From Bdellovibrio sp047344985 (lineage in GTDB: Bacteria > Bdellovibrionota > Bdellovibrionia > Bdellovibrionales > Bdellovibrionaceae), in the NCBI RefSeq assembly GCF_047344985.1, contig NZ_CP178861.1:2728001-2792000 (forward strand): DNA of 64,000 nucleotides. The letters are read 5' to 3'. The translations under genes and the position numbers were made by a program. Positions 25,781 to 34,970 of this stretch are shown here, in pieces. Each line of letters starts with the position of its first letter. Position 1 is the first letter of the stretch. The notes beneath the pieces are model-generated. The model was not told the DNA's origin. It worked only from the letters and a program-made list of their open reading frames with translations, and ran no database searches.

Positions 25781-26998
25781 TACTCCCGCTTCTGCATATT
25801 TATATAACGGTATAGTGAAAAGCGCCGTGGTTCCTTTTCCAAGCCCTTCGCTGAAGACCGCAATTTTGCCCTTATGCGCTTCAATCAAATGCCGTGAGAT
25901 CGAAAGCCCCAGTCCGAGACCGCCGTATTTTCGCGTGCTGGAACTATCGGCTTGCCTGAATGCTTCAAAAATAGAGGGAAGAAATTCGGGATCGATTCCT
26001 TCACCTTCATCACACACACGCACTTGCACCGCAGGGCCTTGAGAAGAAATATCCACCAGAATTTTTCCGCCCTTATTAGAAAACTTAATCGCGTTATTTA
26101 GAAGATGAAAGGTCACCTGTTTAAGACGCTCTTCATCTCCAAGAATAAAAGCCTTCTCGATACTTGAGCGAACTTCTATTTTTAAATTCTTTGCCTCTGC
26201 TTCCGGCTGAAGTAGAGCTATCTCGTTACGAACAAGCTGAACCAACTCGAGCTCTTTGGCTTTGATTTGCAGTTTTCCCGACATAATTCGGGAAGAATCT
26301 AAAAGAACAGCGACGATCTGCGATTGATGTCGTGCATTTCGCTCTATCGTCTCCAGTCCCATACGCGCTTCTTCATCTAAAGGGCCATCTAATAAAATTT
26401 CAGTCCACCCCAAGATAGCATTTAACGGTGTCCGCAATTCATGTGACACCGTCATTAAAAATTCATCTTTGGCTTTATTCGCCATTTTAAGCTCTTCAAT
26501 ACGTCCTTCGAGTGTTTGATAAAGATTCAAGTTCTCTAAAGCGATAGATGTGGAATTTGCTAAAGCCTGCAAAAGTTCGAGTTGCTCGTCGGTTGGAATA
26601 TGCTTTTCTTTCCAATAAGCCCCGATGGCGCCAATCGGAGATTCTTTTCGAATGGGTGTCATGGCTAAACTTTTAACGAAAGTCGGTGCGTAGGCATCAA
26701 TAGGAATGCGGGAGTCTTGGTAAATATCTTCGATAACGACCGCTTGCTTGTTTAGCATGGCCCAGCCGCTAATGCAGGTGTGAATCGGGAATCTTTGTCC
26801 CTTCCACAAGGGACCAATGGCGTCTTCATCCGCATAAAAACAAAATTCACCGTCTCTGAGAACAAAAGTAGCTCCGTCAGAATTAGCAATCGCCCGAGCG
26901 GCTTTTCTGACTAAAAACATGACCTGTTCCAAAGAGTGAGCGGAAGAAAGATCCTGAATGACCTCGACAAGCTTTTTAACGCCACCTGCATATTGCAT
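25754..26998 (-). CDS. GAF-domain sensor histidine kinase
   Basis: 414 residues, no membrane segment. Residues about 10-160 form a GAF domain ('ANSDGATFVLRDGE', 'IPIDAYAPTFVKSLAMTPI'). HisKA follows at about 180-245 with the H-box 'MTVSHELRTPLNAILG', then HATPase_c with the N-box 'HLLNNAIKFSNKGG', G1 'VCDEGEGIDP' and G2 'GGLGLGLSISRHLIEAH'. It is a soluble kinase that probably senses a small ligand or redox state through GAF. A GGAGG site precedes the ATG. It lies next to a receiver-PilZ protein and a hybrid kinase on the same strand, its likely partners. Confidence 0.93.
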   Translation of the reverse strand: MQYAGGVKKLVEVIQDLSSAHSLEQVMFLVRKAARAIANSDGATFVLRDGEFCFYADEDAIGPLWKGQRFPIHTCISGWAMLNKQAVVIEDIYQDSRIPIDAYAPTFVKSLAMTPIRKESPIGAIGAYWKEKHIPTDEQLELLQALANSTSIALENLNLYQTLEGRIEELKMANKAKDEFLMTVSHELRTPLNAILGWTEILLDGPLDEEARMGLETIERNARHQSQIVAVLLDSSRIMSGKLQIKAKELELVQLVRNEIALLQPEAEAKNLKIEVRSSIEKAFILGDEERLKQVTFHLLNNAIKFSNKGGKILVDISSQGPAVQVRVCDEGEGIDPEFLPSIFEAFRQADSSSTRKYGGLGLGLSISRHLIEAHKGKIAVFSEGLGKGTTALFTIPLYKYAEAGVKNAEPLGK

Positions 26999-27026
26999 AG
27001 AAACCTCCGAGTCGGAAACATTTCTA

Positions 27027-27043
27027 ATTATACACTTGTGTAT
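27027..27043 (-). promoter_or_regulatory. Extended -10 promoter and overlapping dyad upstream of the GAF kinase
   Basis: On the minus strand TGTATAAT (27034-27027) gives an extended -10 element about 30 bases before the kinase ATG. A dyad ATACAC-TT-GTGTAT (27030-27043) overlaps it, a position from which a repressor could block RNA polymerase. No good -35 is visible. Confidence 0.45.
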
Positions 27044-27095
27044 TTAGGTGGCGGAAAAAACTGGTCGATTTTGTGAAAAAGCAAAAGCTCTTGTC

Positions 27096-27782
27096 CTAAA
27101 AACTTTTTTTAGAGCGAATCCACAGCCGGATGGGAGAAAGCTCTTTTTCTGTGACGCCCACAAAATGGGTTTGAATTCGATAAGTGGTCTCAATTCCTGA
27201 AATCTCTTCGCAAGAGTCAATGCGCAGAGGAATTTTTGGTATTCCAATGTCTTCAAAAATCGGACTGTTGAGACGCAAGATTTTCCCAACAGGCAGAGGA
27301 ATTGCGGAAATCACCGTGAGTCCTAATTCAGAAATGGACGTGACTTCGGTTTTTATTTCCCACTCGCCTTTAAACTGCACGACGGCCGAAGCGAACTGAA
27401 CAGAGTCCGTGGGTTTTGACGTTAAGATATTACGAATTTTCGCAATCAATAATTCGGGATCAATAGGTTTTACGATGTAGTCATTCGCGCCAGAATCAAT
27501 TCCCTTTTCGACATCACTGCGCTCTCTTTTGCCCGTGAGCAGAATGACCGGAATCTTTGCCAAAAGCGGTTGACGACGGATGGTTCGAGTCAACGAGTAA
27601 CCATCACTGCCGCCAGGCATGATCGCATCCGTAATCACCAGATCATAAGTTTCCGCGGCCAGGGCCCGCATCGCATCCACTGCATTGGTAGCTGCAGTGA
27701 CTTTATATCCATGTTGGGTCAGCAGTGCTTCTAAAGTCAGAAGGACACTTTTCTGATCGTCTACAATAAGTATTTTTGTCAT
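27096..27782 (-). CDS. Receiver plus PilZ-like response regulator
   Basis: 228 residues. Residues 1-120 are a CheY-like receiver with acidic pocket 'IVDDQ', phospho-acceptor Asp in 'DLVITDAIMPGG', Thr in 'VILLTGK' and Lys in 'DYIVKPID'. Residues about 130-228 look like a PilZ-type beta-barrel ('EVTSISELGLTVIS'), although the usual RxxxR motif at its start is not obvious, so c-di-GMP binding is uncertain. No DNA-binding domain. AGGAGG ribosome site. Together with the flanking kinases it probably links phosphorelay to a protein-level output such as motility. Confidence 0.85.
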   Translation of the reverse strand: MTKILIVDDQKSVLLTLEALLTQHGYKVTAATNAVDAMRALAAETYDLVITDAIMPGGSDGYSLTRTIRRQPLLAKIPVILLTGKRERSDVEKGIDSGANDYIVKPIDPELLIAKIRNILTSKPTDSVQFASAVVQFKGEWEIKTEVTSISELGLTVISAIPLPVGKILRLNSPIFEDIGIPKIPLRIDSCEEISGIETTYRIQTHFVGVTEKELSPIRLWIRSKKSF

Positions 27783-27812
27783 GTGTCCTCCTTTCTTTAA
27801 AGTTTATAGCAA

Positions 27813-30323
27813 CTAAACGGCTTCTTTTTTGACGGCGTAACGTCTTAAATCATTCATGCTTTTTTCAAACTGATCTTCAATCTGTGCAATAAAAGAAGAA
27901 GCCCCCGTTAATTCTGTGAGATCTTCTAAAGCCGCACAAAGTTCCGACAACTTTTTAGCCCCTAAAGTCGCACTGCTGGATTTCAGGGCGTGAGCGGCTT
28001 CTGAAATACCTTGCAGGTCTAAATTATTCAAAGACTTGCGCATAGACTCAATCAAATCCGGCGCCGATTGTTCTAAGTCTTCGATCAATGCTTCGACAAG
28101 ATTCTGATCGTTGACGACATAGTTCTGCAATTGAGTCAAAGCATTGACGTCTAAAGCGTCGGAAGATGTCTTTAACCATTTATGCAAAATATCCATAAGA
28201 TGGTTCAGCTCTAAAGGTTTTGCCAAGAAGTCATCCATGCCCGCTTCATGATAAACGGTTTTGTCGCCATGGCCTGCCTCCGCCGTCAAAGCAATGATTG
28301 GCGTGTGTCGACCTGCGCGCACTTCCTCTTTGCGAATGCGGCGTGTGGCTTCAAAACCATTGAGCACTGGCATCTGACAATCCATAAAAATCAGATCGTA
28401 GTGACGAACCAAACATTTCTCAAAAGCCACAAGTCCATTATTCGCAATCTCAACATGCAGGCCTAATTTTTTAAGATAACTTTGTGCCACCCTTTGATTC
28501 ACCACCTGATCTTCAACAAGAAGCACGGAGCCTGTGAACATCGGAGAGAACCGGGATTCATTTAAACGAGGAACATCTTGCACAGAGGCCACCGGAATTT
28601 TGACGGTGAACCAGAAATTGGAGCCTAGGCCCACGACACTTTCAACACCGATTTCACCATTCATCAGGTCGACAAGCTGTTTTGAGATCGAAAGTCCAAG
28701 ACCTGTACCACCGAACTTCATTCCGGTTTTCGTTTGGAAATATTTTTGGAATAAAGACCGACGCTCGTCTTCTTTTAAGCCGGGACCTGTGTCTTTGACC
28801 TCAAAACGCAACTCGCAGAAGGTTTCGTTTTCGCGCACTTTGGAAACTTCAAGACTCACAAAACCTTTTTCTGTGAACTTAACGGCATTGCCCAAAAGAT
28901 TTACCAAGACTTGGCGCAAACGTCCCTGATCTGCCACAAAAAACCACGATGTGGTTTCATCAAAATGCAGTTTCAATCCTACATTTTTTTCCGCCACCGC
29001 CGGACGAAAGATTTCTGTCACGTCATGAAGTAAAAACTGCAAATCAAACGGCTGCGGATCCAAACTGATTTTACCCGCTTCGATTTTTGAATAATCTAAA
29101 ATATCGTTGATCAACATGAGCAAAGACTCTGCGGATCTTTTCACCGTACCCACATATTCCGCCTGCTCGGCATTCAAAGGCGTATCTGCCAGCAAGGTCG
29201 TCATCCCAATAACACCATTCATCGGCGTGCGAATTTCGTGGCTCATTGCCGCCAGGAAATCGGATTTCTTTAAGGATGCTTCTAAAGCCGCCTCGCGGGC
29301 ACGATGCCATTCTTGTTCAACCATTTTTCGGCGGCTAATATCTTTAAAGACCACCAGTGCACCTGAAATACTACCGTCAATGTCATTCAAAGAGCGACTG
29401 CTCACGCTGATATAGACGCCCTCCGGATGCGTTTCGTTTTGCACGAAGATTTCTAAGTCATCGACCTCTTCACCGAGCAAGGCTCGATGAAATGGCAATT
29501 GGTTTTTGCTATAATGCTCGTGGTTTGCAACGTTGATAAATCCTAACGCTTCAGCGCTGGATTCCGTCGCAACTTCTTTAATTTTTGTTCCAATGATTCG
29601 TTGAGCGGCGGCATTGTAATGAGTGAAATAGCCGTCTTTATCAATCACAATCAAAGCTTCACTCATGCTGTTCAAAATCGTATCAAGCAAGATAGAGCGG
29701 TTTTGCAAAGACTTGGATGTTTGTTTTTGCTCTTTTAGGTCTTTCTTTTGCCACTGACGGCTAAGAAAAACTAAAAGCACAAGCCCGCATAAAAGACCCA
29801 TTAAAAATTCGGCGCGTACGTAAAAAGGCGAAGCATTCTGTGTTAAACGCAGAGTTGCATCAAGAATCTCCGTCACGGAAACGCTTGCTGGAATTCGCGA
29901 CGGAACTGCCAGACCCTGTTGCCTTTTTACCAGAGCTTCGTTCACTTCTTCGAAATGGTCGCGCAATGCTTTGTTTAAGTGCGCTACTTGTTTTTGCAAT
30001 TCAGAATTCGCCACCACGTTTTTGGTGAGGTGGCCCATTTGATAGTTTAAAAGTAAGACTTGCCGGTTGTACTCTTGCAGATCTTGTTCGCGGCGAGTTT
30101 TGATAAAAGCTTTTTCAGCCGATTCTGCTTTTTCTACGATCTCTTTGATTTTTGCTACAGAGGTGCGCGCTTCTTCAGAAACCTCTGGCTGCGTTTGCAT
30201 TCGAGTCAACAGGGCCGGATGTTGGTAAAAATAAAATCCCAACGCCAGCGCTGCAAGCAAACTGAACTCCACACCAAAACGAGCGACAATGGATCTAAAA
30301 AAAGATGCTGATTTCATAGGCAT
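27813..30323 (-). CDS. Membrane hybrid histidine kinase with PAS, receiver and HPt domains
   Basis: 836 residues. A first membrane helix (about 18-35), a helical periplasmic region, a second helix ('FLMGLLCGLVLLVFLS', about 175-192), a PAS domain (about 215-335), HisKA ('AMSHEIRTPMNGVIGM'), HATPase_c ('NLLGNAVKFTEKG', 'GGTGLGLSISKQLVDLMNG'), a receiver ('VLLVEDQVVNQRVA', 'DLIFMDCQMPVLNG') and a C-terminal HPt ('AAHALKSSSATLGA', phospho-His). This is a complete His-Asp-His phosphorelay in one protein, BarA-like in order. It needs a separate response regulator; the receiver-PilZ protein 30 bases downstream is the natural candidate. Confidence 0.94.
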   Translation of the reverse strand: MPMKSASFFRSIVARFGVEFSLLAALALGFYFYQHPALLTRMQTQPEVSEEARTSVAKIKEIVEKAESAEKAFIKTRREQDLQEYNRQVLLLNYQMGHLTKNVVANSELQKQVAHLNKALRDHFEEVNEALVKRQQGLAVPSRIPASVSVTEILDATLRLTQNASPFYVRAEFLMGLLCGLVLLVFLSRQWQKKDLKEQKQTSKSLQNRSILLDTILNSMSEALIVIDKDGYFTHYNAAAQRIIGTKIKEVATESSAEALGFINVANHEHYSKNQLPFHRALLGEEVDDLEIFVQNETHPEGVYISVSSRSLNDIDGSISGALVVFKDISRRKMVEQEWHRAREAALEASLKKSDFLAAMSHEIRTPMNGVIGMTTLLADTPLNAEQAEYVGTVKRSAESLLMLINDILDYSKIEAGKISLDPQPFDLQFLLHDVTEIFRPAVAEKNVGLKLHFDETTSWFFVADQGRLRQVLVNLLGNAVKFTEKGFVSLEVSKVRENETFCELRFEVKDTGPGLKEDERRSLFQKYFQTKTGMKFGGTGLGLSISKQLVDLMNGEIGVESVVGLGSNFWFTVKIPVASVQDVPRLNESRFSPMFTGSVLLVEDQVVNQRVAQSYLKKLGLHVEIANNGLVAFEKCLVRHYDLIFMDCQMPVLNGFEATRRIRKEEVRAGRHTPIIALTAEAGHGDKTVYHEAGMDDFLAKPLELNHLMDILHKWLKTSSDALDVNALTQLQNYVVNDQNLVEALIEDLEQSAPDLIESMRKSLNNLDLQGISEAAHALKSSSATLGAKKLSELCAALEDLTELTGASSFIAQIEDQFEKSMNDLRRYAVKKEAV

Positions 30324-30457
30324 CTTTTCGGCGTTTTCCCTCTGTAAATTGAAAGATTTCTGAGAGACCTAGACCATGGTCTTTGCCATGGTGGCCAACT
30401 GTTCGGCAATTTGCGACTAATACCCGCAGGAGTGACTGGGAAATCTCTTAAAGTACA

Positions 30458-31273
30458 CTACTGCGTCAGCTTTAGATATTCTTGCTGTTCCGCTTTTGGA
30501 TAATAACGGGAATAGATATTTTCAAATGCCGCATCAAGCTTGTATTTGCTGCGGAGTTCTTCCGTCTTACGAACGATCCCTTTACCAAAAGCCGTCTTCT
30601 CACAAGAAATTCGCGGCTCTAAAAGTTCTAAACCGTCTTTGACAAAATAGAAAACGAGATTCGGATTGTGCTCGACTTCGAAAGGATAACCGATATACAC
30701 ATCCAAACGTCCCAGCGTTAATAAAGTCCTTAACTCATGATCAACATTAAGACCTTTGCGCTCGGTGATTCCCGCTCCGTGGTGCTTCCCTATGCTTTTA
30801 TTAATTTTATCACCATAAAAACGCTGCGAAACAATTCCCACGTTCATGGTTTTATCTTTGAGCAAAGCATCCAGATCTAAAAGTCTTGGCTTCACCATAA
30901 ACTTTTTTAGTTTCTCATTGTTTTTAAGAGCGAGAAGTCCCGCCGGATAGCCTTTGATGATCGGTGTTCCAAACTCAATGAATTTTTCTCGTTCAGAATT
31001 TTTAAGAAGCATCGTGGAGCACACGCCTTGATGCTTTTTCATTTGTTCCATAATTCTTAAGAAAGGAACTTCAACCACCTGATGAGTGTACTCGGGCATT
31101 TTCTCTATAATCAGACGATGCATTTCGATCAGATAACCCGGAGGTTTTTCTTTCAAACGCACGGCCAGCGGAAAATCAAAAAACAACCAGTACACCGTTT
31201 TAGGATCAGCCTCTTTTCCCATGGCCTGTGAAAAAGAAACCCATACAAGAAATGAAAGAAAGATACGCGACAT
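30458..31273 (-). CDS. Periplasmic solute-binding protein, SBP_bac_3-like
   Basis: 271 residues from the ATG at 31273, giving signal peptide MSRIFLSFLVWVSFSQAMG. A TTG at 31282 would overlap the YbaK stop as TTGA and cannot be excluded. The mature part has the family-3 binding-protein layout ('PPGYLIEMHRLIIEKMP', 'CSTMLLKNSEREKFIEFG', 'LGRLDVYIGYP'). No transporter genes are near. It is probably co-transcribed with ybaK. Confidence 0.8.
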   Translation of the reverse strand: MSRIFLSFLVWVSFSQAMGKEADPKTVYWLFFDFPLAVRLKEKPPGYLIEMHRLIIEKMPEYTHQVVEVPFLRIMEQMKKHQGVCSTMLLKNSEREKFIEFGTPIIKGYPAGLLALKNNEKLKKFMVKPRLLDLDALLKDKTMNVGIVSQRFYGDKINKSIGKHHGAGITERKGLNVDHELRTLLTLGRLDVYIGYPFEVEHNPNLVFYFVKDGLELLEPRISCEKTAFGKGIVRKTEELRSKYKLDAAFENIYSRYYPKAEQQEYLKLTQ

Positions 31274-31278
31274 GATCT

Positions 31279-31770
31279 TCAAGCTTTAATCCCCACTTGA
31301 ACCAGGTGGGGTTTTAAAACTTTCACCACGTCATGCGGATCCAACGAAATCAAATAACCTCGTTTACCGCCGTTGATATAAATTCTCTCCAAATCCAAAA
31401 TGGTTTTTTCCATGTAGATGGGCATTTTCTTTTTAGTACCAAAAGGAGAAGTGCCGCCGACCTGATATCCCGAATGCCGATCCGCTACCTCGGGCTTGCA
31501 AGGAGAAATCGTTTTAACTCCAAGTTCGCGGGCAAGCTGTTTGGTTGAAACTTGCATATCTCCATGCATAAGAACAATCAATGGCGATTTGTCGTCGCTT
31601 TCCATGATAAGCGTTTTGATCACAATGTTTTCAGGAACGCCAAGAGCTTTGGATGAAACGGCCGTTCCACCTTTTTCTTCGTAAGGATACAAATGACTGG
31701 TAAAGCTGATGCCTTCTTTTTGCAGCTCTCGAATCGCTAACGTCATGGGAAGTTTATCTTTATCAGTCAT
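31279..31770 (-). CDS. ybaK: YbaK-type Cys-tRNA(Pro) deacylase
   Basis: 163 residues, the normal size. 'VIKTLIMESDD', 'LVVLMHGD'-like 'LIVLMHGDMQVS', 'GYQVGGTSPFGTKKKMPIYME' and 'INGGKRGYLISLDPHD' match YbaK/EbsC, the trans-editing enzyme that hydrolyses Cys-tRNA(Pro) made by ProRS; Lys in 'VIKTL' is the key residue. The start lacks a clear ribosome site. Confidence 0.93.
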   Translation of the reverse strand: MTDKDKLPMTLAIRELQKEGISFTSHLYPYEEKGGTAVSSKALGVPENIVIKTLIMESDDKSPLIVLMHGDMQVSTKQLARELGVKTISPCKPEVADRHSGYQVGGTSPFGTKKKMPIYMEKTILDLERIYINGGKRGYLISLDPHDVVKVLKPHLVQVGIKA

Positions 31771-31815
31771 GTTGAGTCAGCGTAGCATTGACTTTGTCGG
31801 TACGCAATCGAGGTT

Positions 31816-32964
31816 TTATTGACCTATCTTCTGCGAACACAAGAACGGCATCAAGTCACTCTTGGGTTCAATGCGACCTTTGCTGCCGAAAAGAGGTGTC
31901 ACATAATTTAAAATCTCTACAGGATCCGTGCTGCTCACAGGATAAAGTTCTGCGCTTCGACGATAGGTCGGGTTGTAAGCGACACCAAAAATTTTAGCCT
32001 TCTTTGAACCTTCTTGCGAAAGTCCCAGGTACACGACAACGCCTGTTTTACGTGGAATTCCCGCCTGGCCTGCTACAAAATTTCCTAATGAATAAGCGAT
32101 CAAGGTCTCTCGTCCGTCTTTTGTGACATACTTTTGCCAAGGTTGCAGAACATGGGGATGAGATCCAATAACCGCCAGAGCGCCAGCCTCGAGATATTTC
32201 TGTGCAAAATTTCTTTGCTGCTCTTCTGGCACGGGAGCATACTCCACTCCCCAGTGTGGCATCACAATCAGCGCATCAACATCAGAACGCGAAGTGACTT
32301 CTTCAATGATTTTTAAAATCTGACCGCTGTAACAATAAAGAATTTGATCTTTAGTGTCGGCTTTTCCATTGGTCATTTCTGTGCATCCCAAAAAAGCCAC
32401 CTTAAGATTTTTTATATCGACTATTTTATAAAAGGCGCCATTTCGTTCCGACGAAGAACGTGTTCCCACAGTGATCAATCCGGCCTGCTTGGCAGCATCC
32501 AGTGTTTTATCAATACCAATAGAGCGGCGATCCAAAGCGTGATTGTTCGCCGTGGTTAAAAGGTCGTAGCCGGATTTCTTTAGATCCGACAAAATGCGTG
32601 GATGATAGTTGAAAGAAAAATCTGTTCCCGAGTAAACGGTGCGATCGTACACAAAGCCGACATCACCATGATCTTTACCATCACGGTCAATGCCCATCGC
32701 GGAGGGACCTTCCAGATTCCCGACAGAGTAATCTGCCTTTTGAATCAAACTGTCCGTGCGCCGCCAGATCTGAGAGAAATGCTGGCTTTCAGCCAACACG
32801 GTTCGATAAAGCATGTCATGAACAAGAATATCACCGACAAATGAAATCGTGACCTGTTCATTATTGCTATCGCAGTTTACTGAGTAGACCAAATCACGAG
32901 ACACGTTTTCAGCGAAGGCGGGTCCCGAGAACATCAAAAGAAGAGAGAGTAATTTTATTTTCAT
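31816..32964 (-). CDS. CapA/PgsA-type exported metallophosphatase-fold protein
   Basis: 382 residues from 32964, which yields the signal peptide MKIKLLSLLLMFSGPAFA; a frame from 33045 would add 27 residues without purpose. 'ISFVGDILVHDML', 'VGNLEGP', 'TTANNHALDRRSIGIDKTLD', 'VMPHWGVEYAPVP', 'AVIGSHPHVLQPW' and 'YSLGNFV' are the signatures of the bacterial CapA (PGA_cap) family, calcineurin-like phosphoesterase relatives linked to poly-gamma-glutamate capsule. No capB/capC genes are near, so the real substrate is open. It is divergent from an MFS gene. Confidence 0.88.
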   Translation of the reverse strand: MKIKLLSLLLMFSGPAFAENVSRDLVYSVNCDSNNEQVTISFVGDILVHDMLYRTVLAESQHFSQIWRRTDSLIQKADYSVGNLEGPSAMGIDRDGKDHGDVGFVYDRTVYSGTDFSFNYHPRILSDLKKSGYDLLTTANNHALDRRSIGIDKTLDAAKQAGLITVGTRSSSERNGAFYKIVDIKNLKVAFLGCTEMTNGKADTKDQILYCYSGQILKIIEEVTSRSDVDALIVMPHWGVEYAPVPEEQQRNFAQKYLEAGALAVIGSHPHVLQPWQKYVTKDGRETLIAYSLGNFVAGQAGIPRKTGVVVYLGLSQEGSKKAKIFGVAYNPTYRRSAELYPVSSTDPVEILNYVTPLFGSKGRIEPKSDLMPFLCSQKIGQ

Positions 32965-33073
32965 GAGGTTTATTTTTGAATGCTCTGAAAATCCGCTCAA
33001 GATACGAAATGGAAAGCTGCTAATGAACAGGAAAGTTGCTGACATTGCGGGCAGATTTATTTAAATTGCCGTC

Positions 33074-34294
33074 ATGCTGATTGATATATCGCCTCTTAAA
33101 AAGTACCGCGACTTCCGCCTTCTTTACTTCGGACAACTGATTTCATTCTTAGGGAGCATGGTGAGCTATGTCGCCATTCCTTATCAGGTCTATGAACTTA
33201 CAAAAGACAATTGGCTTGTCGGTATGTTGGGAATTGTCCAACTGTTCCCCGTTTTGATTTTTGGAATTTTGGGCGGCACTTATGCAGATCGCCTCAACCG
33301 CCGCAAGCTGCTTTTGATTTCTGAATTTCTAATGAGCGTTTTGATATTAGGACTTACACTCAACGCTTGGAGTGACAAACCTTCTGTTCCGTTGATTTTT
33401 ATTTTGGTGGCTTTGTTTCAATCCGTTCTTGGCTTTCACCGTCCCGCTATGGATGCGTTGACGCAAAAACTTGTTGATAAAAAAGATTATGCTGCCATTG
33501 GAGCTCTCGGAAGTTTTCGCTATTCTGTCGGTGCTATTGTTGGGCCCGCATTGGGTGGTATTTTGATTGCGAGTTTTGGAATCAAAGGCGCTTATCTTTT
33601 TGATTTTATCAGTTTCGTCGCAGCCTTTATCGCTTTGTATTTGATGTCGAGAGTTCCGAATCCTGAAAAGAAAGAACACTCGCCGTGGCAAGATGCTAAG
33701 GACGGACTTCGTTATGCGATTTCAAAACCCGAACTGATCGGCACTTATTTGATTGATATCGTTGCAATGGCATTTGCTTTCCCAGTCGCCCTGTTTCCGT
33801 CCATGTCAGAGCAATGGGGTGGCGCTTCGGCGGCAGGAATTTTATTTTCCGCGATGGCCATTGGTTCTCTTGTTATGACTCTTTTTAGTGGCTGGACTCA
33901 AAAAGTTTCCCGTCACGGAAAAGCTGTTATTATTGCCGCCACATTGTGGGCCGTCTTTATTATCGGTGTGGGATATGCCCAACATCTTTGGGTGGCTGTC
34001 GTATTTTTAGCTCTTGCGGGAGCCGCTGATATGATGAGCGGTCTTTTCCGTGGTATTATTTGGAATGAAACCGTTCCGAATGAATTGCGTGGGCGTCTTT
34101 CGGGGATTGAGATGATCTCTTATATGTCAGGACCGCTTTTAGGCAACGCTCGTGCGGGCTGGATGGCTGCGAAAGTTTCTGTGCCTTTTAGCATCAGTGT
34201 TGGCGGAGCGATTTGCGCGGTCGCGGTTATTGTGACAGCGTTTTGTCTGCCAAAGTTTTGGCGTTATCACGGACACGCTTCGCATACTTCATAA
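33074..34294 (+). CDS. MFS transporter, EntS-like
   Basis: 406 residues, 10-12 membrane helices. 'FRLLYFGQLISFLGSMVSYVAIPYQVYELT' at the N-terminus and 'GGTYADRLNRRKLLLISE' (motif A) are typical of the MFS_3/enterobactin-exporter branch. 'NELRGRLSGIEMISYMSGPLLGNARAG' also matches EntS-like proteins. No siderophore genes are near. Its last 68 bases overlap the convergent downstream gene. Confidence 0.88.
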   Translation: MLIDISPLKKYRDFRLLYFGQLISFLGSMVSYVAIPYQVYELTKDNWLVGMLGIVQLFPVLIFGILGGTYADRLNRRKLLLISEFLMSVLILGLTLNAWSDKPSVPLIFILVALFQSVLGFHRPAMDALTQKLVDKKDYAAIGALGSFRYSVGAIVGPALGGILIASFGIKGAYLFDFISFVAAFIALYLMSRVPNPEKKEHSPWQDAKDGLRYAISKPELIGTYLIDIVAMAFAFPVALFPSMSEQWGGASAAGILFSAMAIGSLVMTLFSGWTQKVSRHGKAVIIAATLWAVFIIGVGYAQHLWVAVVFLALAGAADMMSGLFRGIIWNETVPNELRGRLSGIEMISYMSGPLLGNARAGWMAAKVSVPFSISVGGAICAVAVIVTAFCLPKFWRYHGHASHTS

Positions 34295-34916
34295 AAGGAT
34301 TTTCTTCACCTAATATCTTGATCAATTTCTCTTCAGCTTTGGTTGAATCTATCCGTTGAGATTTCAACCAAAGCTCTTCAAAAAGATTTTGTGTCGCGGC
34401 CATATTTAGCGACGGAAAACTGGAATCATCCACTTCACCAAACCCTACGATATAAAGATAATCCCACAAAGGCTTCATCGCACGGTTGTAATGGCTTTCC
34501 ATCATTTTTCCCTGCCAGCCTAAGTTTTCTTTGATAATCTTCGTCGACTGTGGAGAGTCCAATAAAAAACTATCCAATGCTTCCTGCGACGGACGCGGCA
34601 AGTGAATGCGATCTTGTGAAGATCCTAAATAAGACAACAAATAAATGAAAACTTCCTTAGAGAAAAAAGTCGCGCGATTGCGAAACCACTTTGCATAGAC
34701 GACTTCTTTACTGCGTGAAAGCTCTTCACGCATCACCCACATCTCGGCCACACGGTTGTCTCCCGCAGAGTCCCACTCCCAGCGCATTTTTGTGCGTGGA
34801 TAAAGCTCTGACCAGAGACTTGCTGGTTCTTTGCGGTTTTCCAGAGGATAAACCAAGAGACAACCTCGCTTATTGATCGCCTGAATCATCTTTTGCTTTT
34901 TTTGTTTTGAGCTCAT
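34227..34916 (-). CDS. Conserved-looking protein of unknown function
   Basis: 229 residues, soluble, rich in Trp, Arg and Lys. 'ASLWSELYPRTKMRWEWDSAGDNRVAEMWVMREELSRS' is a distinctive N-terminal block I have not been able to tie to a named family. No signal peptide or membrane helix. Its 3' end overlaps the end of the MFS gene by 68 bases tail to tail, unusual but consistent with both frames being long and coding-like. The start is preceded by no strong ribosome site. Function unknown. Confidence 0.7.
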   Translation of the reverse strand: MSSKQKKQKMIQAINKRGCLLVYPLENRKEPASLWSELYPRTKMRWEWDSAGDNRVAEMWVMREELSRSKEVVYAKWFRNRATFFSKEVFIYLLSYLGSSQDRIHLPRPSQEALDSFLLDSPQSTKIIKENLGWQGKMMESHYNRAMKPLWDYLYIVGFGEVDDSSFPSLNMAATQNLFEELWLKSQRIDSTKAEEKLIKILGEENPFMKYAKRVRDNAKTLADKTLSQ

Positions 34917-34970
34917 GGTTGGATTCTAACTCTGTTTACATCAGAGCGCCAGCTTGGCCTGGACGAGGGA

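Noticed and set aside
31816..32964. A poly-gamma-glutamate capsule locus
   Set aside because: Only a CapA-like gene is present, with no capB/capC neighbours.
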